DNA from: Cyanidiococcus yangmingshanensis | Taxonomy: Eukaryota; Rhodophyta; Bangiophyceae; Cyanidiales; Cyanidiaceae | Direction of reading: 5' to 3' | DNA: 64,000 nucleotides | Assembly (NCBI GenBank): GCA_013995675.1 | Contig: VWRR01000009.1 | Coordinates: forward strand, 574,308-638,307 | In this document: positions 1-9,503 of the stretch, piece after piece | Numbering within the stretch: the stretch's first letter is position 1 | How the letters are laid out: every line of letters starts with the position of its first letter | The notes under the pieces: model-generated | Database searches by the model: none | Seen by the model: the letters and a program-made list of their open reading frames with translations, nothing else | Told to the model about the DNA's origin: nothing | Translations under genes and position numbers: made by a program

Positions 1-1180
1 CCATCGATCGTGCGTCTCTTGGCAATGGACCTACAGCAGCGTCTCGGCAGCTTCACCAACCCGGTTTACAGCCATTATCTGTTCGAGACGCTGGTGATGC
101 TCACTCGTAGCGCTGGTGTTTCCGCCGTAGAATCGCTTCTCTTTCCGATTTTTGAGCAAATCCTTCAACAAGACATCGTTGAATTGACCCCGTACGTCTT
201 TCAAACGCTGGCGCAGATGGTTCTCTGGCGAGGCGAGGGCCTCACCGAGGCCTATCGCCGATTGCTTCCACCGTTGCTGGCACCGCCCCTGTGGGATCGT
301 CACGGTTACATACCGAGCATGGTGTCGCTGCTGGTGAGCTTCCTTCGGACAGACCCGAAGTTACTCTGTGATGCCGAGCACTTGCCTCGAGTCCTGGGCG
401 TTTTCCAAAAGCTCGTATCATTTCGAACGCACGATCACGATGGATTACGCCTGCTCAGTGCCATCGTCGATGCCTGTTCATCTGATGACCGCATCACACC
501 ATATCTGGGCGCCATTCTGCAGGTGCTCTTTCTGCGTTTACAGAGCGCTCGTACACCCAAGTTTGTGCGACACCTGCTTGCCTGTCTGGCTCATATTGTG
601 GTTCGAATCGGCGCAGGCCAAAATCTTCGCTGCGGTCGACGCGTTACAGCCAGCGCTTTTCGAGCATTTCCTGGACCAGGTCTGGATCCCGGAACTCCGT
701 TCTCCGGAGCGTAGCCCATTGCTCTGCGATCCACTCGTCGGCAAGACAATCTGCTGTGCCATGGTGCTAATGGCAGAGGCTCGCCCATTGCTATGGACAA
801 AGCTCCTCGATCCGACGTTGGGTTGCTGTCTCGTCGTCGAGACCCAGCGCGTGCCTGCAACCGAGAACCACGGCCACAATCGAAATCGAATCCTAGAACG
901 CGACCAACACGCCAACCAGCCGCTGGAGACGGAAGAAGCGTTCGTCGCAGACTACTCTGTCGAACACGCCGAGTTACGCAGCGCCCAAATTCCGCCTGTG
1001 GACCCCTGTCCCCAGGTGACGTACCCGGTGGACCTGCTGCTCCAGATGCTTGCACGCTACTGTGGATCCACCGCCGCAACAATCAAGTTCATCACCGAGC
1101 ACTGTCAAGCGGAACGTGCTCGGCTTGCGCTGGAACGTATCCAGATGGAGCGACCGACCGCCAGAGGAGCATCCGTCTAG
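1..1180 (+). CDS. CSE1: Exportin-2 (CSE1/CAS), 3' part, with an apparent +1 frameshift
   Basis: Importin-beta superfamily exportin that returns importin-alpha from nucleus to cytoplasm with Ran-GTP. The gene enters from the left edge, open from base 1. Frame 1 encodes a HEAT-repeat stretch with NPVYSHYLFETL, PYVFQTLAQM, LLPPLLAPPLWDRHGYIPSM and VLGVFQKLVSF, which follow the CSE1 C-terminal pattern I know from the human protein. From about base 615 the homology moves to frame 2 (KIFAAVDALQPALFEHFLDQ, then WIPELRS) and runs to the stop at 1180. One extra base between about 601 and 622 explains the switch. The tail after about 850 is divergent and acidic/Arg-rich. No intron signals are obvious at the switch. 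Exportin-2 is normally essential, so a sequence error is the likeliest cause. Identity is secure; intactness is not. Confidence 0.85.
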
Positions 1181-1764
1181 CGATTTCAAAAGAATCCTCT
1201 CTGAACGCATTCATCATGCACACACGCACACACAAGGCTCTGGAGGCCAAATGCGCCACGAACTCGTGGTTGTCGCCCGCGCTCGTTCAGTTGAAATCCC
1301 TGAGACAGACACAGACACATAGAACCTTCAAATGCCGCAACAGACACTGAATCACGCATTCTATTCCTGTTTTGGGAACACGGAGACGCGCCCGTCCCAT
1401 GCTAGGGATCGACGCCTGCGTGACGACCGCCGGCTGCGTGCACCGCTGGCCGCGCGTCTCTCATGTCACGTGACCAGATTCTATGTTGGATTCGCAGGGC
1501 GATGGCATCGCGGGCGCTCGCCAAACGCACCGCCACGATCGACGTCACTCAGGCAGGTGGGTAAACGCTCTTGTTCGCTGTGCATGTCGACATGAATCAC
1601 GGCCAGGTTCTTGACGTGTCCATGGAGCCGCCTCCGTTCTCGGTCAGGTCATGATCGCTGCCACAGCATTCCAGTGCCGTGGGCAGCCTCGAGTCACGCT
1701 CGGTTTTCGCGCCCTGACTGGGTCTGTTCGCAAAGACCGATGTCGATGATCTGCAGGAGCGTAT
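1181..1764. other. Intergenic, no recognisable gene
   Basis: This is the 3' flank of the exportin-2 gene and the 3' flank of the small minus-strand ORF that follows. Only short Arg-rich chance frames are present. I see no RNA gene or repeat. Confidence 0.5.
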
Positions 1765-2094
1765 TCAGTCCAGCCGTAGGGCTGTCAAGAGCGTTTCTAG
1801 TTCGACGTTCCATCCCGCGGGCGGTCGCTTGCCCTGTTCAAGTTCAGCGAGGCTTGCATCAATAAGCGCTAGCATTTTCGCGCAGCATGCTCTTCGTTCG
1901 CGATAGTAGTGACTTTGTCGAAAGATGGGCGCCTGAAGACGCTCGAGTTCCTGGAGGAGCACTGCTCTACGGGACTCGAGGAGTGCTCGTTCGCTAGCCT
2001 TTTGCTCGTCCTTGTCCGTGATAGACTCGTCAACAACCACTACCGGGATACTCGGTAAGAGTTCGTTCTCGGAGGCCATAGAGTCGGGTTCCAT
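1765..2094 (-). CDS. Small predicted coiled-coil protein, unknown function
   Basis: A 109-residue frame starting at an ATG whose complement is at 2092-2094. The N-terminus is acidic. Residues about 30-88 are rich in Leu, Glu and Arg with heptad-like spacing (LLQELERLQAPIF, then MLALIDASLAELEQ), suggesting a helical coiled coil. Composition is more protein-like than the chance frames around it, and a strong palindrome lies 24 bases upstream of the start. I do not recognise the family; small subunits of kinetochore, Mediator or trafficking complexes look like this but nothing specific supports one. It may also be spurious. Confidence 0.4.
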   Translation of the reverse strand: MEPDSMASENELLPSIPVVVVDESITDKDEQKASERALLESRRAVLLQELERLQAPIFRQSHYYRERRACCAKMLALIDASLAELEQGKRPPAGWNVELETLLTALRLD

Positions 2095-2117
2095 TACATA
2101 TTGGTGTTTTGAACGTT

Positions 2118-2151
2118 CCAGAGTACGAGGAGGCGCCGCCTCGTACTCTGG
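2118..2151. promoter_or_regulatory. 34-bp near-perfect palindrome
   Basis: Two 13-base arms (CCAGAGTACGAGG and its exact complement) flank an 8-base centre, AGGCGCCG, that is itself palindromic except for one pair. It lies 24 bases upstream of the minus-strand ORF start at 2094 and about 500 bases upstream of the plus-strand nuclease-helicase. It could be a dimeric protein-binding site or an extended hairpin in a 5' leader. Confidence 0.6.
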
Positions 2152-2645
2152 CCCAATACGGTATCGCTGTTGGCGTTCAGTGCGTCAGGTTGTTGTTCTT
2201 CTTCACTCGCGAAAAGGAAACACGACAACTTGTCACTGAGCAGGGTTTCGTGACCAGTAGAGACGTGTTGTAAAGGGTCCCTCGTCGCGGTGCTCTCCGC
2301 ACCCAGGGCGGTCTACCACCGAGGGCGAATCGGCTCGACTCTCGGAAACCGAAGCGAGAACAGCCTAAGTAGTTATCACTTGTGATGATCGTCACCGTCA
2401 ATTGGTCATCGACCCCGACGACACCGAACCTGATAGCGAAATGAAAGACGAGCACGAACTGATCGTCGCTCGTCGTCTCGACAACTCGGCTGCGCGAACG
2501 AAATGGCACGGGCGTTCTTCGAATCAGACCACGAGGCGCCCAGTGCAGGGCAAGGCAGCGAACTAGCTCGGGTTGTCTATCAGCGTGGCGCGGCTAGAGG
2601 GCCTGTAGGGACGGTACTCTTCTCAAGAGGCCCCTCATCGGCAGC
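2152..2645. other. Intergenic, upstream of the nuclease-helicase gene
   Basis: Likely promoter and leader between the divergent small ORF and the large plus-strand gene. No clear TATA box, RNA gene or conserved frame is visible. Confidence 0.4.
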
Positions 2646-5600
2646 ATGGTCGCTACGGCATGCCTGGGACTCGAGTCGCTGGATACGTCCGCAAACGGCC
2701 GGAAGAAGGGACTTGAAGAGGCACTCGAGGCCACCAGGTACAGCCACGCCAGTCAACGTGTTGCTTTTGTGAGTGTCCTCTTCGCTGCGAGTACCAGCCA
2801 ACTCCAATCTTCAGCCATATGTGACTTGGTTGGACGGAAACCTGCACCAAGGGCTCGCAATCGTTATCGTTGGCGGCAGCGCTGTTCGTGTGCAGGAAGA
2901 GTTCGTGGCTCGGAGTGGGCTGGCGGCTCTTTGACTGACGGGAGGGCGTTTCTTGGACTGAATGTTCTCAATCGAAGGACGCAGGCGTTCATCTGTCTCC
3001 TTCTGAGTGCATCGCTCGAATCAAGGAACGATGAAGAGCCAGAACTGCCACTCGAGCCGTCCGAGTGCAGTAGCAGGCAACCGTCCAACCCGAGCGCGAC
3101 ATGGGCGCAGCTACTGCCGCTGCCGCCGACCATGCTCGCCACGTTTGCGGGATCAGCCTTCGAGTCGTACATGATGCTTCTCGATCGCGTTATAAGTCTG
3201 CGGTTTCGCCGAAACCGCGATAGGATCAATGGGGCGTCCGAACTAGACCAGACTTACAACACCGAAGGGACGGCCTGGGATCGAGCTACGCGTGCTTCGA
3301 TGCTTCATCAACAGCGGGTGCGGGGGCGCTGCCAAGCTGATGCGGTTACGGAAGCGTCCGTTCCACCCTTGTCAAGTTTTCGACCTCGGCCACCGATTCT
3401 CAAGGGTCTGGTCTTCAGCGGACGCGAGTTTGAGCGCGAGTTCATAGAGTATCTGGAAAGGCGAGGGCACGAAGTTGTGCGCTGCCAAACACTGGCAGAA
3501 ACGCTTCGGGCAATGGAACGCGGTGCAGCCATTATCGCACAGGCTCCGTTATCTTTTGAAATTCTGCATGGTCGAGCAGACCTGCTGATCCGGGAAAGGG
3601 TCGAGTCGGCAGGCGATGGAACGGTGCCTCTGGATCCGCCCTGGGATCCTTTTCTGGAGCCACGTCCTCCTTCGAGTGCACTACCGCCAGGATCTCGCTG
3701 GATTGCCACCGTCCCTCAAGCGCAATGGTCATCTCATCATCTTTATCGATATACAGTCTGTGAATGTAAGCTCGCCCAGCAAGTTCAGGTGGAGTTTCCG
3801 ATCCAGGCAATGGCGTATCTGTGGATGCTTCGAGCGTTTGAGCGACGTCAGTATTCCGATCTCGGCTATTGGCCAAGATTCTATCTCTGTTTGGATATTG
3901 ATGCTGATGCGCATGTTGGACAGGTGCTGTGCCGGCGAACTGCGGAATTCTCGCTCTACTTCGAAGCCAAACTAGAGGAAATGATGGCGCTAGTGCGCCG
4001 CGAAGGCACTCGACTCCTGGACGCAAAGCTCGTAGAGTTACCGAAACGAATCATCGAGGCGCTCTCCAGTCTTGATATGCTTGTAAGTATGCGAGAGAGT
4101 CGTCGCAAGCTCGCCCGTTACGCCTACGCCGCCGCAGTCATTGAGCGCTACCACCAGAGTTTACTGCTAGTCGCCGAGATGCGCCCTGCTGATGCGCGGC
4201 TGCTCTACGGATGCGGCATTCGAACGCTTCCGGGCCTGGCCACGCTCACAGTTGGAGAGCGTCGCCTCTGTGATGGGATTCCGAACTGGCGCCTAGCAGA
4301 GTATGTGCATCAGGCGCGTCTACTGGCCAGAAAACTTGGCAGCAACGACGATGACGGTGGCGCTGGGCCGCTTTACGAGCGACGGGCAAATGCCGCGAAG
4401 GATGTTATGCGACTCCTGCCCGCGTCATCACCGATGGATATGTATTTGGTCTACATGTCTTCATATGATCGGTTCTACTTTTTGCTTGGGACATGGTGCC
4501 CAGGACAGGAACCTGCTCCACGTTATCTATGGGCATCCACGCCAGAGGATGCTGCCATGCTTTTGCAACGTTTTTTGAAGAAGGTGCAGGCGTCGTTGCG
4601 GAAGGATCCAAACCTCCACGTCTACCATTTTGGTGCACTGGATCGACATGCCCTAATGGAAGTTTCAATGGCTGCGCATGACGCCGATGTGCAGGCCGCC
4701 GTGGACTCTTTGCCTTTAGTAGACTTGAGGCACATTCTCCGTGCCTGTCTACATATCGGACACGAAGATCCGTATACGCTGTGGTCTCTTGAACGTATCA
4801 TTCGACCTGCGGCGAGGTCAGCAGATGATATTCCTGTTTCGCCGCAACTCCAAGCTGCAGAACTCTACGAACGTTATCGTATCGCCCAACGCTACCGCAA
4901 GACGGCGAGCGCGAGAATTCTCCGGTACCGGATTCTTTCCTTGAATATTTGGGCTTGCCAGTTGCTGGAGGAGACCGCTGCATGGTTGCGGAAACACCTT
5001 GGTGGCCCAACAGCAGATGTGACCACGAACGGGTCCGCATCTCCGGCCTGTGCGACCGCAGCGACTATGTCGGCAGCTGCCCAACGACGGCACAGCGCCA
5101 CTACACACGATGGCAACGAGAATGGTGTCAGTCTCCGTCAGACGGAACCTCGCCGTTGGGTGCCGAAAGCCGACGATGCTCATGTTCGCGAATCACCGGG
5201 AGATGCCGATGCTGCGTATTCGTTCCGAAGAAACGGCGAACTGGGACGGGCTCCATCACCGAGCACACCCTTTGTCGCGATGATGCAGATGCTCGAGTCC
5301 GAGCGCGCGAATGATATTCCAGAAAAAGATGCAATGATGTTGTCGTTGCATGTGCGGAAAGAGCTGCCTGCGGACGACCCCATGAGGGATCTCGTCGACT
5401 ATATTCGTTGTGAATCCAAAATCGAATGGCAGTACTTGCGCTGGCGACAACGACCAGAGATTGCCCTGGATATCGACTTTTACGATGATCCCGACGTGAT
5501 TGTCGATGCGGTGGTCGTTGCCTGTCAGGAGGCCGCCTCGACATCGCCTCCTGAGGAGTCGCAACTGGCACCCGGTCCGAAGGAGACGTCGGCGTCAACG

Positions 5601-7931
5601 TCTCTGCCGGACGACGCTCGAGCCACGACGCCACCGACAGCGCAGCGGAATGATCGAGCAAAGCCGTTGACATCACGAAGACGATCAACGAGCACGACTT
5701 TGGTCAAGGAGGTAGGCGCATGCTCCGACGAGATGATCCCAGACCGACTGCAGACGAGCGACGCCTCTCGGCCGTTGCGAGACGCTTCATCTGCCGGGGA
5801 CGATCCGCACGACCCAGTGGAGTCGCTGGCCCACCATGTTCTCGGACTCAATCACGGTTCTGACGCTGTGCCTGACGCGTCGAGAATCCCCGAAACACAG
5901 CGACCGACAAATCTCGAGATTTCGAAAACGGGTCAGTGTCCGACACCGATGCCGAATGTGGTCGTCTCAGCGGAATGGATAGCATCGAGTGACTCGGCGG
6001 AGAGGCAGCCAGACCAGCGTCTGGGCTCGCGCGTCGAGCGCACCACCATTTTCGTGCACTTCCCCTGTGAGCAGCGCATTTATCCGGAAAACGGCGAGTG
6101 GCAGGTCTCTATTCTCGCTGGTGACGCCTACGTCTTGATCCCGTCGGCTCGACTGCGATTCGTTGGCTCCGACCGCTGCACCATTGAGGTCGATCGTGCA
6201 ACAGCAGCGCTCTATCTGACGACCGGCACTCGGCTACCTCGTATCGTTCGGCGGCCAGCCTTCTTTCGCCGACTCTCCTCCATCCTGGGGCTTTGTGTGG
6301 CTGCCACTCGACCTGAACAGGCTGTTTTGGCTGCTCGTTATCTCCGGCGAGAGCGCCCCTTTCCGGAGCTGGCGCGCGTCAAGGAGCCTTATCGCTCCGC
6401 CGAGGATATCACCCAGGTAGTTGATGCTTTGTACCGCATCACTGACGGGCGGGTTGTGCTCATTCAGGGACCACCTGGCTCGGGAAAAACCCACACGATC
6501 GCGGAATGCGTCGGGGACCTTTTGTGCCGAGCACCCCAAGATGGACGTCGGCTTCGCATCGGTATTTGTGCGAATGCACACACTGCGATTGATCAGGTGC
6601 TGCATGCGCTGTTGCGATGCCTTCATCGACAAGGTATCATGGACACAGCGCAGTACATCTGGCGTATTGGACAGCGGAAGCAATGCAGTCTTCCGAGTGG
6701 AGCCGTGCATCTGACGAGTCGTTGTCCGACCCTTACCGAACTCAGTGACGAACGTCGTCCGTTCTCAGTGATTGCAGGCACTGCGTTCGCGCTCTCGCAT
6801 ATTTACCTACGAGGCCAGCTGGATTATCTTTTCGTGGACGAGGCGGGCCAGCTGCCGCGGGCGTATTTCGTGGCAATGCTGCCGAATGTACGGCGAGCAG
6901 CGATTCTCGTAGGTGATCAAATGCAGCTATCTGCGGTCTCGGCGAACGGCTCCCTGCTTCCGAGTCGGCGACCGCTCACGGGTGGCGAGTCCTCGCTCAC
7001 GTACTTGCTGGGACCGGAGACGTCGGTCATTGGACCCGAATGGGGTTGGTTTCTGCCCACGAGTCGGCGCATGAGTCCATCGCTCTGTCGGTTCATCAGC
7101 ACCACGTTTTATGAAGGCCGGCTGCAATGGCATCCCAGCGTCGAGGGTCGTTGTGTCTGGGACCTGCACCAGGGAAAAGCTCGCACTGGGCTTGGATTTC
7201 TCGCAGTCGACTCGTCCTGGTCGCTGGACTTTGCCGGCAGCGAAGTGCTGCTCTCTCGCTGGAAACGAGAGGTTGGCACCATTTTGAGGCTTGTCTGGCG
7301 ACTCGTTGACGGCTCCCGCTACCAGCTTTGCCTGTCATCGGAAACGAATTTGGACTCGGCGGCACGTCGACCCATTACTGCAGACGACATTCTCATTGTG
7401 GCTCCATACAATGAGCAAGTGACGGCCTTGCGAGCTGCTTTCTCGCACTGGGCAGCAGCGGGTGCCTCCTCGTCGACTGTCAGGACGAATGCTACTGCCG
7501 GGGAATCAACCGGCGATGATTCGCTAGAACAAACGACTAGACGACGTGCTTGCAGCGTTCCCCTCATCGGCACGGTGGACAAGTTCCAAGGCCAAGAGCG
7601 TCCTATTGCCATCATGAGTCTGTGTGCACCCGAATGGGAAGGTGATACGGAAGCCGACGTTGCTGGCGCCTCGCGAGCGTCCACCATCCACGAGAGCATT
7701 GCATTCGTCTTGGATTCGAGGCGTCTGAATGTCGCTCTGTCGCGGGCCCAGTGCTTAGCTATTGTGGTCGGTGAAGGACGTCTTGGAGTCGGCACAGCTC
7801 GCCATATCGAGTCTGTGGCGGCCATGAATCTCTTCCTCCGACTGAGGGCACACGCAACTCCTTGGACCGGGGCTGATCTCGTCGACGACAACGGTCACGT
7901 CTCGGTTCCAGAGCCCGCTCAATCTCCATGA
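2646..7931 (+). CDS. TM0106/RecB-like nuclease fused to a Dna2/NAM7-type SF1 helicase
   Basis: A 1761-residue protein predicted to cut and unwind nucleic acid. Residues about 250-420 hold a PD-(D/E)xK nuclease core: FSGREFEREFIEYLERRGHE, Asp312 in GRADLL, and Glu373-Cys-Lys375 in VCECKLAQQ followed by a Q-containing helix (IQAMAYLWML). A helix-hairpin-like segment (GIRTLPGLATLTVGE) and an RNase-H-like segment around VYHFGALDRHALME and LVDLRHILRACL follow; the usual first acidic residues of that fold are not obvious. After a 450-residue low-complexity linker comes the helicase: Walker A GPPGSGKT (1275-1282), Walker B DEAG (1398-1401), GDQMQLSAV, SRRMSPSLC, VDKFQGQE (about 1644-1651) and LNVALSRAQ. 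This order matches bacterial TM0106-family proteins joined to DNA2/NAM7 helicases. Residues 1-160 look unconserved; the ATG at 3132 is a credible alternative start. Role in DNA repair is inferred. Confidence 0.85.
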   Translation: MVATACLGLESLDTSANGRKKGLEEALEATRYSHASQRVAFVSVLFAASTSQLQSSAICDLVGRKPAPRARNRYRWRQRCSCAGRVRGSEWAGGSLTDGRAFLGLNVLNRRTQAFICLLLSASLESRNDEEPELPLEPSECSSRQPSNPSATWAQLLPLPPTMLATFAGSAFESYMMLLDRVISLRFRRNRDRINGASELDQTYNTEGTAWDRATRASMLHQQRVRGRCQADAVTEASVPPLSSFRPRPPILKGLVFSGREFEREFIEYLERRGHEVVRCQTLAETLRAMERGAAIIAQAPLSFEILHGRADLLIRERVESAGDGTVPLDPPWDPFLEPRPPSSALPPGSRWIATVPQAQWSSHHLYRYTVCECKLAQQVQVEFPIQAMAYLWMLRAFERRQYSDLGYWPRFYLCLDIDADAHVGQVLCRRTAEFSLYFEAKLEEMMALVRREGTRLLDAKLVELPKRIIEALSSLDMLVSMRESRRKLARYAYAAAVIERYHQSLLLVAEMRPADARLLYGCGIRTLPGLATLTVGERRLCDGIPNWRLAEYVHQARLLARKLGSNDDDGGAGPLYERRANAAKDVMRLLPASSPMDMYLVYMSSYDRFYFLLGTWCPGQEPAPRYLWASTPEDAAMLLQRFLKKVQASLRKDPNLHVYHFGALDRHALMEVSMAAHDADVQAAVDSLPLVDLRHILRACLHIGHEDPYTLWSLERIIRPAARSADDIPVSPQLQAAELYERYRIAQRYRKTASARILRYRILSLNIWACQLLEETAAWLRKHLGGPTADVTTNGSASPACATAATMSAAAQRRHSATTHDGNENGVSLRQTEPRRWVPKADDAHVRESPGDADAAYSFRRNGELGRAPSPSTPFVAMMQMLESERANDIPEKDAMMLSLHVRKELPADDPMRDLVDYIRCESKIEWQYLRWRQRPEIALDIDFYDDPDVIVDAVVVACQEAASTSPPEESQLAPGPKETSASTSLPDDARATTPPTAQRNDRAKPLTSRRRSTSTTLVKEVGACSDEMIPDRLQTSDASRPLRDASSAGDDPHDPVESLAHHVLGLNHGSDAVPDASRIPETQRPTNLEISKTGQCPTPMPNVVVSAEWIASSDSAERQPDQRLGSRVERTTIFVHFPCEQRIYPENGEWQVSILAGDAYVLIPSARLRFVGSDRCTIEVDRATAALYLTTGTRLPRIVRRPAFFRRLSSILGLCVAATRPEQAVLAARYLRRERPFPELARVKEPYRSAEDITQVVDALYRITDGRVVLIQGPPGSGKTHTIAECVGDLLCRAPQDGRRLRIGICANAHTAIDQVLHALLRCLHRQGIMDTAQYIWRIGQRKQCSLPSGAVHLTSRCPTLTELSDERRPFSVIAGTAFALSHIYLRGQLDYLFVDEAGQLPRAYFVAMLPNVRRAAILVGDQMQLSAVSANGSLLPSRRPLTGGESSLTYLLGPETSVIGPEWGWFLPTSRRMSPSLCRFISTTFYEGRLQWHPSVEGRCVWDLHQGKARTGLGFLAVDSSWSLDFAGSEVLLSRWKREVGTILRLVWRLVDGSRYQLCLSSETNLDSAARRPITADDILIVAPYNEQVTALRAAFSHWAAAGASSSTVRTNATAGESTGDDSLEQTTRRRACSVPLIGTVDKFQGQERPIAIMSLCAPEWEGDTEADVAGASRASTIHESIAFVLDSRRLNVALSRAQCLAIVVGEGRLGVGTARHIESVAAMNLFLRLRAHATPWTGADLVDDNGHVSVPEPAQSP

Positions 7932-8336
7932 GGATAGTGCACACGGTGCACACGATGGGCATCGAAGTGGAACACCGTTGTCGTGAGGGCCTGCTACGCT
8001 CATGGTCGGTCTTTGGCCGCCGAGCGCCGATACTCTCGGTCCCAAGTCTTGAATCGCACGAATCTGACGCGTGCTTGGATGGTCGTTTCCTGCGGGAGTG
8101 AGGCACTGCTCCGGTGCGGGATGTCACAAGGACCGTCTGTATCCCTGAACGATGAGCTGGTCGCTCAGGACGCGCTGGGCTCGTCGCCACTTTGCGTATC
8201 CCATGAGCTCCAGGCCTAGAGAGAGGCAGAGAAACAACACATGAACATCGAATCAAACACAGTCCTTTAAACGCAATCGGTTACAAACCTAGAGACGTCC
8301 GCGTAACGCTTTCAGGGCCCTCTCGGAGCCGAGCAG
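7932..8336. other. Convergent intergenic spacer
   Basis: This holds the 3' ends of the helicase gene (+) and the SOD gene (-). Nothing else is recognisable. Confidence 0.5.
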
Positions 8337-9011
8337 TCACTGCAGGGGCACTTCGAGCACCGGCGCTTTCCCTGAGGTCGCTTCGTCGTAGTACTTTGCC
8401 ACCGAGTCCCAGTTGACGACGTTCCACCACGCAGCAATATACTCTGGCCGACGATTCTGGTACTTGAGGTAATAGGCGTGTTCCCACACATCGAGGCCGA
8501 GTATTGGCAGGCCGGGCTGATCCGCCACGTTCGCCATGAGCGGGTTATCCTGGTTCGGTGTGCTCGTGATAAACAGCTTCTTGCTCTGGTCCATGCAGAG
8601 CCAGGCCCAACCCGAACCAAAGCGTCCCGCCGCAGCCTTGTTGAACTGCTCTTTGAAAGCGTCCACACTACCAAAGCTGGACTCGATAGCGCCCTTGAGG
8701 GCCCCGTTCGGCGCAGAGGACGACGTGCCACTCGGCGCCATTATCGTCCAGAAAAAGGTGTGGTTCCAGTGCCCCCCGCCGTTGTTGCGCACCGTCGCAC
8801 GAATTGCATCGGGAGCAGAGTGCACATTCCGACAGATGGCCTCCAGAGAGAGGCCCTTGAGAGAACCGCCGTGCTCACCCTGTATCGCCCCATTCAGGTT
8901 GTTCACGTACGTGCCGTGGTGCTTTGTGTGGTGAATCTGCATCGTCATTGCGTCGATGTACGGCTCCAACGCCGTGTAGTCATAGCTTATTGCAGGAAGT
9001 GCAAACGACAT
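8337..9011 (-). CDS. Superoxide dismutase, Mn/Fe family, Mn-type signature
   Basis: Converts superoxide to oxygen and hydrogen peroxide. The 224 residues cover the whole family. Predicted metal ligands are His27, His84 ([11 protein letters not shown]), Asp174 and His178 ([11 protein letters not shown]). The outer-sphere Gln comes from NQDNP (Gln154) and the second-ligand motif is GGGHWNH, the pattern of Mn enzymes; Fe enzymes normally take the Gln from AxQxWNH. An in-frame TGA lies two codons before the ATG, so no N-terminal targeting sequence can be added without splicing; a cytosolic location, or import through an internal signal, is implied. It is divergent from the PHR2-like gene, so the 490-base gap is probably a shared promoter region. 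A cambialistic enzyme cannot be excluded. Confidence 0.95.
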   Translation of the reverse strand: MSFALPAISYDYTALEPYIDAMTMQIHHTKHHGTYVNNLNGAIQGEHGGSLKGLSLEAICRNVHSAPDAIRATVRNNGGGHWNHTFFWTIMAPSGTSSSAPNGALKGAIESSFGSVDAFKEQFNKAAAGRFGSGWAWLCMDQSKKLFITSTPNQDNPLMANVADQPGLPILGLDVWEHAYYLKYQNRRPEYIAAWWNVVNWDSVAKYYDEATSGKAPVLEVPLQ

Positions 9012-9503
9012 GGTTCAGAAACTGATCTACAGTCGCGTGGGTGTTGTGGTCCAGTCAAGCGGCGATAACCTCTTGGTACGTACCCAGATCCCGTCGCTGG
9101 CAAGAAACGCGTCCGCCGACAGCGGGCTGCGCTCGGCTCGCCACGCGATGGCACCCGCACGGATGCGAGAACGCAGCCGCTGATGCCCAGGCGCTGGCGA
9201 ACGCAGGCTGATCCACTCGATCCTTTTTGTGGCCAGGACCGGCACGCCGCGGGTGGCGTTCTGCGCCTGTGCGCTCCATCTCCGAGCGCGCATGTTTGCC
9301 AGTGCGTGCTCGTCGCATCCGGGGACGCAACGCGATTGGCCAGAGGCGTCTCGGCACGGAAAGGACGCAGTTGAGCAGCGTTGCCGCACCTAGAGGCACT
9401 CGCGAGGGAGCGGATTAGACGGACGGTTTACTGAACGAGTGCGAACGATAGCGTTTTACATCTTCTTTGGGAACACGATTGCATTTGTTTAAAAAAAGAT
9501 AGG
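9012..9503. promoter_or_regulatory. Divergent promoter region between SOD and the PHR2-like gene
   Basis: The 490-base gap separates two gene starts facing away from each other. An A-run (nine As at 9490-9499 with one T in context) lies just before the plus-strand ATG. No classical TATA box was spotted. Confidence 0.4.

Noticed and set aside
601-618. A tRNA B-box-like string (GGTTCGAATC) in the exportin-2 region
   Set aside because: The flanking bases cannot form the 5-bp T stem and no A box lies upstream; the sequence is coding.
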